Below, in pieces: positions 15,005 to 23,980 of a stretch of DNA of 64,000 nucleotides; positions within the stretch are counted from its first letter, which is position 1, and every line of letters starts with the position of its first letter. The position numbers and the translations under genes are program-made. Source of the DNA: Rhizomicrobium palustre (lineage in GTDB: Bacteria; Pseudomonadota; Alphaproteobacteria; Micropepsales; Micropepsaceae); the NCBI RefSeq assembly GCF_011761565.1, contig NZ_JAASRM010000001.1, forward strand, positions 372,139 to 436,138, read 5' to 3'. The notes under the pieces are model-generated. The model was not told where the DNA came from. It saw only the letters and a program-made list of their open reading frames with translations, and ran no database searches.

Positions 15005-15872
15005 TCGTCTCTCGCAGCCAGCGTTGCGCGGGATGGCTGTGACCCCGTTCATGCCAGACCATGCCGACGGAGAATCCTGCCACCGGCAAAGGCGGCTCAA
15101 GCACACGGAACTCAGAGGCGCGGCCCTTTACCAACCGTTCCGGCACCAGCGCCGCGAAATCGGTGCGCGCCACGATATCGAACAGGATCAGGAAAGACGC
15201 GACCGACAGCACCACGGAGCGTTTCAGCCCCTGCGCAGCAAGGCTTTGATCCACCGCCGTCGCAAATTGCCCGCCGCTGGGCGACACCATCACATGCTCC
15301 AGCGCGAGATAGTCCTTCAGGCTTAGCTTCGCCTTGGGGTGGGCTTTGCGCAGGATAAGTACATAGCGTTCTTCGAACAGGGTGCGATAGCGCAAGCCTT
15401 GCGGTGCGAGTTCCGGCGTCATCAAGGCCAGGTCGGCCTCGCCACGCGCCAGATGCTCTTCAATGCGCGCTGGGTCCAGCGCCCGTAATGACAAGCGCAG
15501 ATGCGGCGCGATTTTGCGCAAGCGCAAGACCAGCGGCACCCCAACCACGCTTTGGGTGTAATCCGAACAGGCAAGCGAGAACGTCGCCCGCGCCTTGGCG
15601 GGATCGAAATTCTGCTGGGCGAGCGTGCCGCGCACCTGATCCAGCGCGGGGCGCAACTCTTCCAACAGCTCCAGCGCTTTTGCGGTCGGCGTCATGCCGC
15701 GATGTGCCGGGATCAGTAAGGGATCACCGAAAAGATCACGCAGGCGCTTTAGTTGCGCGCTAACGGCGGGTTGGCTGAGCTTTAACCGCGCGGCGGCGCG
15801 GGTGACGTTACGTTCCGCAAGCAGCGCTTCCAGCGTCACCAGCAGATTCAGGTCTAGCCGAGAACTATCCAT
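14976..15872 (-). CDS. LysR-family transcriptional regulator
   Basis: A 298-aa regulator. The N-terminal winged HTH (LLAERNVTRAAARLKLSQPAVSAQLKRLRDLFGDPLL, split here over residues 17-50) is followed by a LysR substrate-binding domain from about residue 90. It faces the flavodoxin-fold quinone reductase across 90 bases, the usual arrangement of a LysR protein and its target. GCTTC-GT-GAAGC at 15935-15946 in that gap is a possible binding site. Confidence 0.92.
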   Translation of the reverse strand: MDSSRLDLNLLVTLEALLAERNVTRAAARLKLSQPAVSAQLKRLRDLFGDPLLIPAHRGMTPTAKALELLEELRPALDQVRGTLAQQNFDPAKARATFSLACSDYTQSVVGVPLVLRLRKIAPHLRLSLRALDPARIEEHLARGEADLALMTPELAPQGLRYRTLFEERYVLILRKAHPKAKLSLKDYLALEHVMVSPSGGQFATAVDQSLAAQGLKRSVVLSVASFLILFDIVARTDFAALVPERLVKGRASEFRVLEPPLPVAGFSVGMVWHERGHSHPAQRWLRETIIALAKTAP

Positions 15873-15934
15873 GAGATGAATAGTAGATCAAAACGAAGAC
15901 AATTTCACAAATACATTCCAGGCGCCCAATTCTA

Positions 15935-15946
15935 GCTTCGTGAAGC
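15935..15946. promoter_or_regulatory. Inverted repeat in LysR/quinone reductase intergenic region
   Basis: GCTTC-GT-GAAGC, 5-bp arms, 17 bases before the quinone reductase ATG. It is a candidate LysR site or a small hairpin in the leader. Confidence 0.3.
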
Positions 15947-15962
15947 CACCCCGGAGCCCGCC

Positions 15963-16733
15963 ATGTCCAAGACCGTGCATATCGTCTTCGCCCATCCCGA
16001 TCCCAATTCGCTGACCCGCCAGATGGCAGACACCGCGAAGGAAGCGCTGGAGGCCGAAGGCCATAGGGTGCTCACCTCAGATCTTTACGGTATGGGCTGG
16101 AAAGCGGTCTATGGGCCGGAGGATTTCCCCGAGCGGCTTAATCCCGAACGCCTTAGCTTCCCGCGCGAATCCGGCCATGCGCGCGAGAGCGGCACCCAGC
16201 CCGCCGACATCGCCGCCGAGCAAGAAAAACTTTTGGCGGCCGACGCGCTGATTTTGCAGTTTCCGCTGTGGTGGTTCTCCATGCCTGCCATCCTGAAAGG
16301 CTGGATCGATCGCGTCTGGGCTTATGGCCTCGCCTATGGCTATCAGAATGCGGGCAACACCCATCGCTATGGCGAAGGCGGCTTTGCCGGGCGGCGCGCG
16401 CTTGTTTCCGTCACCACCGGCGGGCCTGAAGCCGATTACGGCCCGCGCGGCATCAATGGCCCGCTGGATCAACTGCTCTTCCCGCTCACCCATGGCGCGC
16501 TATTTTACCCGGGCATGGAGGTACTGCCGCTCCAGGCTGTCTATGGCAGCTCACGCCTGACGGAAGAGAGCGTAGAGGCCGCAAAGGCAGCGATGCGCGC
16601 GCGGATGAAAACACTTTTCACCGAAACGCCCATCGCCTATCGCAAGCAGAATGGCGGCGACTTCCCCGACCGCCACACCATGGCCGATCACATCCCTCCC
16701 GGCCTTACCGGCATCACGGCACATATCGCATAA
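15963..16733 (+). CDS. NAD(P)H:quinone reductase, flavodoxin-like fold (MdaB/NQO type)
   Basis: A 256-aa FAD/FMN-dependent two-electron quinone reductase. The N-terminal HPDPNSLT loop for flavin phosphate (about residues 10-17) and the family signature PLWWFSMPAILKGWIDRV (about 99-116) are clear, with a TTGG flavin loop near 152. Two-electron reduction avoids semiquinone radicals, which suits the quinone and electrophile theme of the neighbouring genes. Divergent from a LysR regulator. Confidence 0.92.
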   Translation: MSKTVHIVFAHPDPNSLTRQMADTAKEALEAEGHRVLTSDLYGMGWKAVYGPEDFPERLNPERLSFPRESGHARESGTQPADIAAEQEKLLAADALILQFPLWWFSMPAILKGWIDRVWAYGLAYGYQNAGNTHRYGEGGFAGRRALVSVTTGGPEADYGPRGINGPLDQLLFPLTHGALFYPGMEVLPLQAVYGSSRLTEESVEAAKAAMRARMKTLFTETPIAYRKQNGGDFPDRHTMADHIPPGLTGITAHIA

Positions 16734-16761
16734 GTCACCCTGCGGCGGATTTACGCTGGCG

Positions 16762-16805
16762 GCGCGGCAGAGATGAAGGTTCCAAACGGAATCCCTCTGC
16801 CGCGC
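16762..16805. terminator. 11-bp inverted repeat after the quinone reductase gene
   Basis: GCGCGGCAGAG (16762-16772) and CTCTGCCGCGC (16795-16805) are perfect complements with a 22-base loop. No T-run follows, so it may be a factor-assisted terminator, an mRNA-stabilising hairpin or an unrelated element. Confidence 0.4.
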
Positions 16806-16945
16806 AAAGATTTACAGCCCCTGCCCGGGCTATACGCAAAAGCCTCGCAATCACGCAAAAAATGCGTCCGCCGTTTAATTTCTATTTTTCCTGTAGACAT
16901 TATCGGCGCAAAGTACATGACGATCTGTTGTTGAGGGGAAAATCC

Positions 16946-17569
16946 ATGACACGCTTGTATTATCGAGTGCTTGCGGTTTTTGCGGCATTCTTCGCGTTCA
17001 CCACGGCTGCTACGGCAGAGCCTTATGAGGCGGGAACAATCCTCTTGCGCTTGCGCGCGGTGGAGGTCGTGCCGGATGTCTCATCGACCGTCAGCATTGG
17101 CGGCAAGGTCTCCATCACCGATACCGTCATTCCCGAAGCGGACATCACCTACTTCTTCACGCCCCATTGGTCGGTGGAGGCCATCGCGGGCACCAACAAG
17201 CACGCCATCTATTATAATGGCTCGACCAAGCTTGCGAATGTCTGGCTCCTGCCGCCGACGGTGACACTGCAATATCACTTCGATCAAATCGGCGCTTTCA
17301 AGCCCTATCTCGGCGCGGGCCCCAATTTCACGCTCTTTTATGACCGCTCCACCGGCCCGCTCGGCAAGCTGCGCACCACCGATAATTGGGGCTTTGCGCT
17401 GCAGGCGGGCACCGACATCGCACTGGATAAAGACGAGCGTTATTTCCTCAACATCGATGTGAAGCGGCTGTGGCTTTCGACGCAAGCCTCCTTCACCGGC
17501 GCGCCGGTGACCGCGAGCGTCAACATCAATCCCTGGCTGATCGGCACCGGCATCGGTGTGCGCTTCTAG
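16946..17569 (+). CDS. OmpW-family outer membrane protein
   Basis: A 207-aa outer membrane beta-barrel. A Sec signal peptide ends after ATA near residue 24. The OmpW pattern follows: LRAVEVVPD early in the barrel, PEADITYFFTPHWSVEAIAGTNKH, the extracellular turn before LPPTVTLQYHF, KPYLGAGPNFT and a C-terminal strand ending in GVRF with the terminal Phe used in barrel assembly. OmpW barrels conduct small hydrophobic compounds. AGGGG lies before the chosen ATG. MetY follows 113 bases downstream, probably unrelated in function. Confidence 0.9.
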   Translation: MTRLYYRVLAVFAAFFAFTTAATAEPYEAGTILLRLRAVEVVPDVSSTVSIGGKVSITDTVIPEADITYFFTPHWSVEAIAGTNKHAIYYNGSTKLANVWLLPPTVTLQYHFDQIGAFKPYLGAGPNFTLFYDRSTGPLGKLRTTDNWGFALQAGTDIALDKDERYFLNIDVKRLWLSTQASFTGAPVTASVNINPWLIGTGIGVRF

Positions 17570-17682
17570 GCGCGGAGAGGACATCCATCATGGTCTTCGG
17601 TCTTTTCCGCAAAAAATCACAACCAAGCAAAGGCCCGAAAGGCTTCGCTGACGACGACACTTCTCACACAGGAGCATCACAC

Positions 17683-18951
17683 GTGTCTGAACCCGGATTT
17701 TCGACCAAGAGCGTTCACGCAGGCGCCAAGCCAGATCCCACCACCCACGCGCGGGTGACGCCGATCTATCAGACGACGTCCTATGTCTTCGACAACACCG
17801 ATCACGCCGCCAATCTGTTCGGTCTCAAGGAATTCGGGAACATCTATTCGCGCATCATGAACCCGACCAATGATGTCTTGGAACAGCGCGTGGCAGCGCT
17901 GGAAGGCGGAGCGGCAGCGCTTGCGGTTGGCTCAGGCCATGCCGCGCAGCATCTTGCGCTCTACACGCTGCTCAATCCCGGTGATGAGGTGGTGGCGGCG
18001 CGCCAGCTTTACGGCGGCACGGTCAATCAGTTCAACCACGCCTTCAAGAAATATGGCTGGGGTGTGCAGTGGGCCGACGGCACCAAGCCGGAGAGTTTCA
18101 AGCCGCTGATCACGGATAAGACCAAAGCGATCTATGTCGAAAGCATCGCCAATCCCGGGGGCGTGATCACCGATCTCGAGCCCATCGCGAAAATCGCCCA
18201 TGACGCGGGCGTACCCTTGATTGTCGATAACACGCTGGCGACGCCTTATCTCATCCGGCCGATCGAATGGGGCGCGGATATCGTCTTGCATTCGGCGACG
18301 AAATTCCTCGGCGGGCATGGCAATTCCATCGCCGGAGTGATCGTGGATGCGGGCAAGTTCAATTGGGGCAATGGCAAATTCCCCACCCTCACCGAACCGA
18401 ACGGCTCCTATCACGGCCTGAAAATCTGGGAGACCTTTGGTCCCATTTCTTTCATTTTGGCGACACGCGTCTTGGGCCTGCGCGATCTTGGACCAGCGCT
18501 TTCGCCCTTCAACGCCTTTCTGGTGCTGACAGGCATCGAAACCCTGCCCTTGCGCATCGCTCAGCATAACAAGAATGCGCAAGAGGTCGCCAAATGGCTC
18601 TCGGTCAATCGCGCGGTCGAATGGGTGAATTACGCAGGCCTGCCGGAGAACGCAGGCTACGAGCTCCACCGCAAATACAGCCCCAAAGGCGCGGGCAGCG
18701 TCTTCACCTTTGGTCTCAAGGGCGGCTTCGAAGCCGGCAAGAAGCTCGTCAACTCCGTCAAGCTCTTCAGCCATCTCGCCAATATCGGCGATACAAGGAG
18801 TCTCATTATTCACCCCGCCTCCACCACCCATAGCCAGCTTTCGGCGGAAGAGCTGATCAAGGCGGGTGCCTCGCCGGAAACCGTGCGCGTCTCGATTGGC
18901 ATTGAAGACGCCGCCGATATCATCGCCGATCTCGAACAGGCATTGGCGTAA
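17683..18951 (+). CDS. metY: O-acetylhomoserine sulfhydrylase (aminocarboxypropyltransferase)
   Basis: A PLP enzyme of the Cys/Met metabolism family that makes homocysteine from O-acetylhomoserine and sulfide. The PLP lysine is in SATKFLGGHG (about residue 208), with YSRIMNPTNDVLE near 55 and the phosphate-binding SGHAAQ near 84. The GTG start gives 422 aa, the usual family length, with AGGAG 8 bases upstream. An in-frame ATG at 17590 with its own ribosome binding site would add 31 residues, but that part uses many A/T-ending codons unlike the rest, so I treat it as leader. No SAM riboswitch was recognised. A strong hairpin follows. Confidence 0.92.
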   Translation: MSEPGFSTKSVHAGAKPDPTTHARVTPIYQTTSYVFDNTDHAANLFGLKEFGNIYSRIMNPTNDVLEQRVAALEGGAAALAVGSGHAAQHLALYTLLNPGDEVVAARQLYGGTVNQFNHAFKKYGWGVQWADGTKPESFKPLITDKTKAIYVESIANPGGVITDLEPIAKIAHDAGVPLIVDNTLATPYLIRPIEWGADIVLHSATKFLGGHGNSIAGVIVDAGKFNWGNGKFPTLTEPNGSYHGLKIWETFGPISFILATRVLGLRDLGPALSPFNAFLVLTGIETLPLRIAQHNKNAQEVAKWLSVNRAVEWVNYAGLPENAGYELHRKYSPKGAGSVFTFGLKGGFEAGKKLVNSVKLFSHLANIGDTRSLIIHPASTTHSQLSAEELIKAGASPETVRVSIGIEDAADIIADLEQALA

Positions 18952-18961
18952 ACAGGCGGCC

Positions 18962-18991
18962 GGAAAGGCGGGCTGGGGCGCCCGCCTTTCC
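18962..18991 (+). terminator. Terminator-like hairpin after metY
   Basis: GGAAAGGCGGGC and GCCCGCCTTTCC are perfect 12-bp arms with a 6-base loop, 11 bases after the stop. A true T-run is missing. Confidence 0.7.
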
Positions 18992-19074
18992 TGTTACAAA
19001 CTCTGTTACAATTAAGCCATGGAACTTTCAGGCGTCGCGCGTTTTTATGACGCGTAGAGTTTCACGGTGATGCC

Positions 19075-19437
19075 ATGTCCGTCATGCTCCGGGCCACCCT
19101 TATTGCCGCCGCGGTTACCACTGCCGCGCTCGCTACCCCTCAACGCGATCCTATGGCCAGCTTCTACGGCAATACCTTGGTGTGTTTAGATAAAGGCATA
19201 ATCAGCCACTTCTATTACAAGCCCGATCACACCTTCACGGGTAAGGTTCCCAGCTATGCCATGGAATTCAAAGGCACCTGGGAGCGCAAAGCCGATGGCA
19301 CGATTTGCCGGAATTTCGATCCGCCGCTACCCACGATGAAGAATCCCGATTGCGGGCCGATGTCGGTCAGCAAGGTAGGCGATCGCGTGAAGAACGCCGA
19401 TGGCCATGGCGAAAAGCTGGTTGCCGGGATTCAGTAA
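19075..19437 (+). CDS. Small secreted protein of unknown function
   Basis: A 120-aa protein with a likely signal peptide (residues 1 to about 21, cleavage near ALA). The mature part has three cysteines (LVCLDKG, TICRNF, PDCGP) and several aromatic residues around FYYKPDHTFTG, which could form a small beta fold in the periplasm. No family recognised. It lies alone between metY and the convergent TPR gene, 18 bases from the end of the latter. Confidence 0.6.
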   Translation: MSVMLRATLIAAAVTTAALATPQRDPMASFYGNTLVCLDKGIISHFYYKPDHTFTGKVPSYAMEFKGTWERKADGTICRNFDPPLPTMKNPDCGPMSVSKVGDRVKNADGHGEKLVAGIQ

Positions 19438-19455
19438 AATCAGATCACCTGAAAT

Positions 19456-20199
19456 TCAGGCCAATTGCTGCCGGGCGATTTGGACCCATTCACGCTGGCG
19501 CGAGCGGTAATAGCCGGGCGCGTGCTTAACGGAAGCCACGATCTCGCGGAACAGCGCCTGGGCGCGATCGGTCTGGCCGATCTGCTGCAACAGCAGCGCA
19601 TAGCGGCAGCGCGCTTCCTCGCCGGGGTAACGCGGCACCACGCATTCATATTGGCGCAAGGCTTCGTCGGTGCGCCCCACCAGCGCCAGCGCGCGCGCGT
19701 AATCAAGCTCGGTATCGGCATCGAACGCGGCGCGGTCGAGGTCCTTCAGCTTCTCGAAGGCGTCCGCGGCGCCCTTGCCGTCGCCCGCGAGCAGCTTGGC
19801 GCGCGCAAGGCCCTTCAAGAGCACCGGATCGCTCTCGCCTATCGGGCCCTGCATGGCGCCCTGATAAAGCTCCACCGCGTCCTGGAAGAGGCCGCGCTTG
19901 ATGCATTCCTCCGCCAGCGCCCGCTTGGCATCGGCGGAGCCGACACGCTCCACCTCGCGCAGCTTCTCGCGATAGCCGCGGCCGGGATCGGCCATCGCGG
20001 CAACGTTATCGGCAAAACGGCGGGCAGAGGTGCTCGCGAACATGTCGGGCACGATGGCGAAGATGATGTAAGCGGCCCAGCCGATGGGGCCCAGCATGCC
20101 GATCACGAGCAGCCACCACCATGGGCGGCCACTGCGAATGCAGTGATATGCAAACGCTAGCGAGATCAGTAATACGCCAAAGCCGGTGCCGAACAGCAT
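19456..20199 (-). CDS. Membrane-anchored tetratricopeptide repeat protein
   Basis: A 247-aa protein. Two hydrophobic segments at the N-terminus (about residues 2-22 and 31-53, the second containing GPIGWAAYIIFAIVPD) anchor it in the inner membrane. The remainder is made of helical TPR-like repeats (about 85-235; GLFQDAVELYQGA, GRTDEALRQYE, GQTDRAQALFREI). Such proteins usually scaffold complexes; the partner is unknown. The start at the first Met before the membrane segment is preferred to a 30-residue upstream extension without membrane character. Confidence 0.8.
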   Translation of the reverse strand: MLFGTGFGVLLISLAFAYHCIRSGRPWWWLLVIGMLGPIGWAAYIIFAIVPDMFASTSARRFADNVAAMADPGRGYREKLREVERVGSADAKRALAEECIKRGLFQDAVELYQGAMQGPIGESDPVLLKGLARAKLLAGDGKGAADAFEKLKDLDRAAFDADTELDYARALALVGRTDEALRQYECVVPRYPGEEARCRYALLLQQIGQTDRAQALFREIVASVKHAPGYYRSRQREWVQIARQQLA

Positions 20200-20322
20200 G
20201 AGTATGACCTGTGTTTCCTCGTCCCCGTTTTCAATAGGTCTTTTCTGACGGGGTGTGGGCAGATAGGCAGGCGAATCCTGCCAAATCAACCCCTTGTTAT
20301 TACCAGCTTTTGAGACGCGGCT

Positions 20323-20784
20323 TTAGGCCTGTTTTTCCCACCGGCCGCTGGGACTTTCTTTCCAATATGTAACCTCATGCCCGCCCGCCTTGGCCGCTTT
20401 CCAGGCCGCGCGTGCGCCCGCAAGCGCCTCCTCATCGCGGCCATCGAACAGAAGCACGATGCGGGTGAGTTCGCTCGCCATCGCACCGCACCAATCGGGC
20501 GGAACAGCCCCCCCGGTCAGGAACAGGATGGCGGCGGCGTTGGGGTTGCCCTCTTCCACCGTGATCAGCACCGGCTGGCGGCTCGCCGTACCATCGCCGA
20601 GCTGCGCATGGGGCAGGAAGCCGTCATTGAAGGTCCAGAGCAGGGTATCGAGCGCATCGGCACGGTCGGCGGATTCGCATTTGATCAGTACCTTCCAGCC
20701 CCGCTCAAGGCTCTTCTCGACCAGGCCGGGAAGCACATCTTCGAGCGAACGGCGCTCCAGGTGATAAAACAGGGTTTCAGCCAT
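20323..20784 (-). CDS. holC: DNA polymerase III chi subunit
   Basis: A 153-aa clamp-loader accessory subunit. Family features are the N-terminal FYHLERRSLEDVLPGLVEKSL, a middle segment with DALDTLLWTFNDGFLPH (about residues 44-60), and PVLITVEEGN. HolC links the clamp loader to SSB. In many alphaproteobacteria holC adjoins pepA; here parDE and a Sel1 gene lie between them. Divergent from parD. Confidence 0.92.
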   Translation of the reverse strand: MAETLFYHLERRSLEDVLPGLVEKSLERGWKVLIKCESADRADALDTLLWTFNDGFLPHAQLGDGTASRQPVLITVEEGNPNAAAILFLTGGAVPPDWCGAMASELTRIVLLFDGRDEEALAGARAAWKAAKAGGHEVTYWKESPSGRWEKQA

Positions 20785-20838
20785 AGCGGTGTCCGGCGCC
20801 CGCTAGATTGGCGCAGGCATTACGATTTGCTATGGTAT

Positions 20839-20862
20839 GTCAAAGCTTTGAGCCGTCAAAGC
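20839..20862. promoter_or_regulatory. Candidate ParD operator upstream of parDE
   Basis: Two direct copies of GTCAAAGC (20839-20846 and 20855-20862) lie 16 bases apart, and the first overlaps a perfect palindrome CAAAGCTTTG (20841-20850). The site precedes parD by 18 bases, where ParD autorepression is expected. Confidence 0.4.
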
Positions 20863-20880
20863 GGTAAGAGAGGCGCCAGC

Positions 20881-21132
20881 ATGACCGCCACCATCCAGCT
20901 CACCCCGGAAGAAGAAGAATTTGCCCGCGCTTGCGTGGAATCAGGCCGGTACGAAACGGTCGGCGATGTCCTGCGCTCCGGCCTCGCGCTGCTGCAAGAG
21001 CAAATCGAGCGTCGCAAAGCCTTCGACAAGATGATCGCGGAAGTACGCGAGGAAGGCGAACGCGAAGGCTATTTCACCCTCGATGAAGTCCTCGCGGAGA
21101 TGGACGCTGTCATTGCTGGCGAAAAGGAATGA
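20881..21132 (+). CDS. parD: ParD-family antitoxin
   Basis: An 83-aa antitoxin. The N-terminal ribbon-helix-helix (TATIQLTPEEEEFARACVESGRY, then VGDVLRSGLALL) covers residues 2-40, and the acidic C-terminal helix would wrap the toxin. It overlaps parE by 4 bases (ATGA) for coupled translation, and the antitoxin is made first as usual. Confidence 0.92.
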   Translation: MTATIQLTPEEEEFARACVESGRYETVGDVLRSGLALLQEQIERRKAFDKMIAEVREEGEREGYFTLDEVLAEMDAVIAGEKE

Positions 21133-21431
21133 AACCCGCAATCCTCGAGCCCCGGGCGCGCAAAGACCTGCTCGAGGCCGTACGATGGATTGCAAAGGAC
21201 AACCCGAAAGCAGCTGCGGAATTACGCAAGGCAGTTGCCGCCGCAGCGGGACGCATCGGCACCCACCCAGGACTTGGCGTCGAAAGGCCTGATATTACCG
21301 AAGAGCCGATTAGGTTCCTTATCCTGACCGGTTATCCCTACATCATCGCCTATGATCCATTTCATGCGCCGCCATTGATCCTACGTGTCCTGCATGGCGC
21401 GCGCGACATTCCCCATCTGATGGGCCGTTAG
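21129..21431 (+). CDS. parE: ParE/RelE-superfamily toxin
   Basis: A 100-aa type II toxin. The N-terminal helix (PRARKDLLEAVRWIAKDNP), the strand IRFLILTGYPYIIAYD and the ending LRVLHGARDIPHLM are typical of ParE, which poisons gyrase; some relatives cut mRNA instead. The gene looks intact. It overlaps the end of the convergent Sel1 gene by 4 bases. The parDE pair is inserted between holC and the Sel1/pepA genes. Confidence 0.92.
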   Translation: MKPAILEPRARKDLLEAVRWIAKDNPKAAAELRKAVAAAAGRIGTHPGLGVERPDITEEPIRFLILTGYPYIIAYDPFHAPPLILRVLHGARDIPHLMGR

Positions 21432-22324
21432 CCCCCGGCATCGTGTTCGGTGCTAGGTTTGGAATCGCCTGCTTTCCAATTGGCGGAATCGGTCAGCACC
21501 TTGGCGAGCGAACCTGGGCCGGGCGTCCATTTCTCCGCTTCCTTCTCGGCAGCCCGCGCCTCTTCCACGCTGAGCAGATGCGCGATGGAATAGCGGGTCT
21601 CGTTGAGCCGGGAGATGAGCTGGTATTGGGTTGGCGGAATGCGTTGCTGCGCGGCAGAGATCAGGATCATCGCCTGATGCAGATCCTTCGGCAGGCCATC
21701 GCCATTCATATAGCTCTTGGCAAGGTTGGAGAGCGCGACAGCGATGCCCTGCTCCGCCGCCTTCACCGTCCAAGCGATGGCTTCCTTCTTGTCGGTTTTC
21801 ACGCCGCGTCCGGCAAAATAGAGATAGCCCAGCATCGTCTGCGCCCGCGCATCGCCTGCCTTGGCAGCGCGTTTGATCCACATCGCGCCATCTTCTTCAT
21901 CGACATTGCCACCCTTGCCGTAGATCAGCGCCTGACCGAGAAGAAACTGCGCCGGGACATCCTGCTTGGCCGCGGCTTTACGCAACCACGACAAGGCCCC
22001 CTTCTTGTCGGTGGGCATGTTGCAGCCCTCGCGCAGCAGGAGCTGGCCCAATTCGCGCTGGGCTTCGACATTGCCGTCCTCCGCCAGCGGGCGCAGATGC
22101 GCCGCGGCGCGCTGGACATGGTTCAGGCGCAGCTCCTCGCGCGCGGCAAAAAGATTTGGGATGATTTTCGGCGACGACGGGTCGTCACCCTTCACCGCAG
22201 GACAGCGCGGTGCGGTGGTGGTCATCCCGCTCGCCACCGGCGGGCTGTTCTCATCGGCAAAAGCCGCGGCTCCCGTCACGAGACCCGCGGCCAGCCCCAC
22301 TAGAATGAAATTCCGTACACGCAT
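21428..22324 (-). CDS. Secreted Sel1-repeat protein
   Basis: A 298-aa protein with a signal peptide (residues 1 to about 23) and four or so Sel1-like repeats between about 75 and 220 (GNVEAQRELGQLLLREG, DVPAQFLLGQALIYGKGG, GDARAQTMLGYLYFAGRGV, GIAVALSNLAKSYMNGDGL). Sel1 repeats form alpha-solenoids that mediate protein contacts, often in the periplasm. Downstream of and co-directional with pepA, 48 bases away. Confidence 0.85.
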   Translation of the reverse strand: MRVRNFILVGLAAGLVTGAAAFADENSPPVASGMTTTAPRCPAVKGDDPSSPKIIPNLFAAREELRLNHVQRAAAHLRPLAEDGNVEAQRELGQLLLREGCNMPTDKKGALSWLRKAAAKQDVPAQFLLGQALIYGKGGNVDEEDGAMWIKRAAKAGDARAQTMLGYLYFAGRGVKTDKKEAIAWTVKAAEQGIAVALSNLAKSYMNGDGLPKDLHQAMILISAAQQRIPPTQYQLISRLNETRYSIAHLLSVEEARAAEKEAEKWTPGPGSLAKVLTDSANWKAGDSKPSTEHDAGG

Positions 22325-22372
22325 GACACACCCCCGCTTAGAAACGGCGAACCGTTCAATCGAGGGTACAGG

Positions 22373-23869
22373 CTAGTCCTCGTATTTATCAGCCACAAGA
22401 CGGTCAAGAACGCGCACGCCCCAGCCGGTGCCCCAGCTCGGGATCAGCGGCTTCTGCTCGCCGTCCTGCCAAGCCACGCCCGCGATATCGAGATGCGCCC
22501 AAGGGGTCTTCTCTTTCACGAAGCGCTGCAGGAACTGGGCGGCGGTGATCGATCCGGCATGCTGGCCGCCGATGTTCTTCATATCGGCGATCTTGGAGCG
22601 GATAAGTTTGTCATAGCCCTTGGCCAGCGGCATGCGCCACACCGGTTCGCCCACGGCCTTACCGGCTTCGGCGATCTGGCCCGCCAGCGCGTCATCGTTT
22701 GAGAACAGGCCCGCATGTTCGGCACCGAGCGAGATGAGGATCGCGCCGGTGAGGGTGGCGAGATCGATGACGAATTTGGGGGCGAATTTGTCCTGGGTGA
22801 ACCACAGCGCGTCGGCGAGCACGAGGCGGCCTTCGGCATCGGTGTTGAGGACTTCGATGGTCTGGCCCGACATGGATTTCACCACATCGTCGGGGCGCTG
22901 GGCCTTGCCATCCGGCATGTTTTCCACGAGGCCGATGACGCCCACGGCATTCACCTTGGCCTTGCGGGTGGCGAGCGCCTTCATGGTGCCGATCACGGCC
23001 GCGGCCCCGCCCATATCGCCCTTCATGCCCATCATGCCCGCGCCGGGCTTAAGGCTGAGGCCGCCCGAGTCGAAGCAGACGCCCTTGCCGACGAAGGCGA
23101 TAGGGGCGGCGGTTTTCTTGCGAGAACCTTTCCATTCCATGACCACAAGCTGACTTTCGCGCTCGCTGCCCTGGCCGACGCCCAGAAGTGCATTCATGCC
23201 GAGGCGCTTCATCTGTGCCTCACCGAGCACGCTCACCTTCACGCCGAGCTTGGTCAGCTCCTTGGCGCGGCGGCCAAATTCCACCGGCGAGAGCACATTT
23301 GGCGGCTCGTTAACGAGATCGCGGGCCAGGAACACGCCGGACGCCACCGCATCGAGGCGAGCGAAAGCCTTGCGGGCGGCGGCGACATCACCTGTTACCA
23401 CCGTCATCTTGCCGAGTTTCGGGCCTTCTTCCTTGTCCTTGGTGCGGTAATGCTCGAAGGAATAGCTCTTGAGCTGAGCCCCCAGGGCGATATGGGCAGC
23501 AAGCTCCGCGCCCGAGACTTTGGCGCCCTTCAGCCCTTCAAAATCGACCGTGACGGCGGTATCAGCACCGCCCTTCAACTTGGCGACCACCGCCGCGCCT
23601 GCAAGCTCCGCCGCCGCGCCGTCGAATTCCTCGGCCTTTCCCAGACCCAGAACGATCAGCCGGGTCACGGAAAGCCCCGCCGGGGCCAAGATATCCACAA
23701 GCTGGCCGGATTTTCCCGTGAAGCGGGAGGCGGCAAGCGCTTTCTGAACCGCGCCCTTGCTGGCTTTATCGGCTTTTGCGGCGGCTCCGAGCAGAGCCGG
23801 GCCTTCGCTCGCCCCTACAACCAGCGTGCCCTGTGTGGCAGCGGTGACTGCGGCAAAGGTAAAATGCAT
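22373..23869 (-). CDS. pepA: Leucyl aminopeptidase (M17)
   Basis: A 498-aa two-metal aminopeptidase. The M17 catalytic domain carries the metal and active-site residues in [17 protein letters not shown] (about residue 262-278), MKGDMGGAA and the signature NTDAEGRL (about 345-352). The N-terminal 170 residues are the macro-domain-like part. Cytosolic; a hexamer in the family. Divergent from lptF, a common arrangement in proteobacteria. Confidence 0.95.
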   Translation of the reverse strand: MHFTFAAVTAATQGTLVVGASEGPALLGAAAKADKASKGAVQKALAASRFTGKSGQLVDILAPAGLSVTRLIVLGLGKAEEFDGAAAELAGAAVVAKLKGGADTAVTVDFEGLKGAKVSGAELAAHIALGAQLKSYSFEHYRTKDKEEGPKLGKMTVVTGDVAAARKAFARLDAVASGVFLARDLVNEPPNVLSPVEFGRRAKELTKLGVKVSVLGEAQMKRLGMNALLGVGQGSERESQLVVMEWKGSRKKTAAPIAFVGKGVCFDSGGLSLKPGAGMMGMKGDMGGAAAVIGTMKALATRKAKVNAVGVIGLVENMPDGKAQRPDDVVKSMSGQTIEVLNTDAEGRLVLADALWFTQDKFAPKFVIDLATLTGAILISLGAEHAGLFSNDDALAGQIAEAGKAVGEPVWRMPLAKGYDKLIRSKIADMKNIGGQHAGSITAAQFLQRFVKEKTPWAHLDIAGVAWQDGEQKPLIPSWGTGWGVRVLDRLVADKYED

Positions 23870-23980
23870 GGAAAACTCTCCTGAATTTCGGTCCGGTTGC
23901 GCGATAGCCGCAAGGGGATGCTAAAGAAGGGATAGCTAATCTAAGTCGAATCGCCCCGGGGGCAAGCGGGCGCATCTGGG

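Noticed and set aside
17570-17682. SAM-II riboswitch upstream of metY
   Set aside because: I looked for the conserved pseudoknot sequences and did not find a convincing match.
19018-19056. 12-codon ORF before the small secreted protein
   Set aside because: Too short, with no ribosome binding site or conserved context; likely chance.
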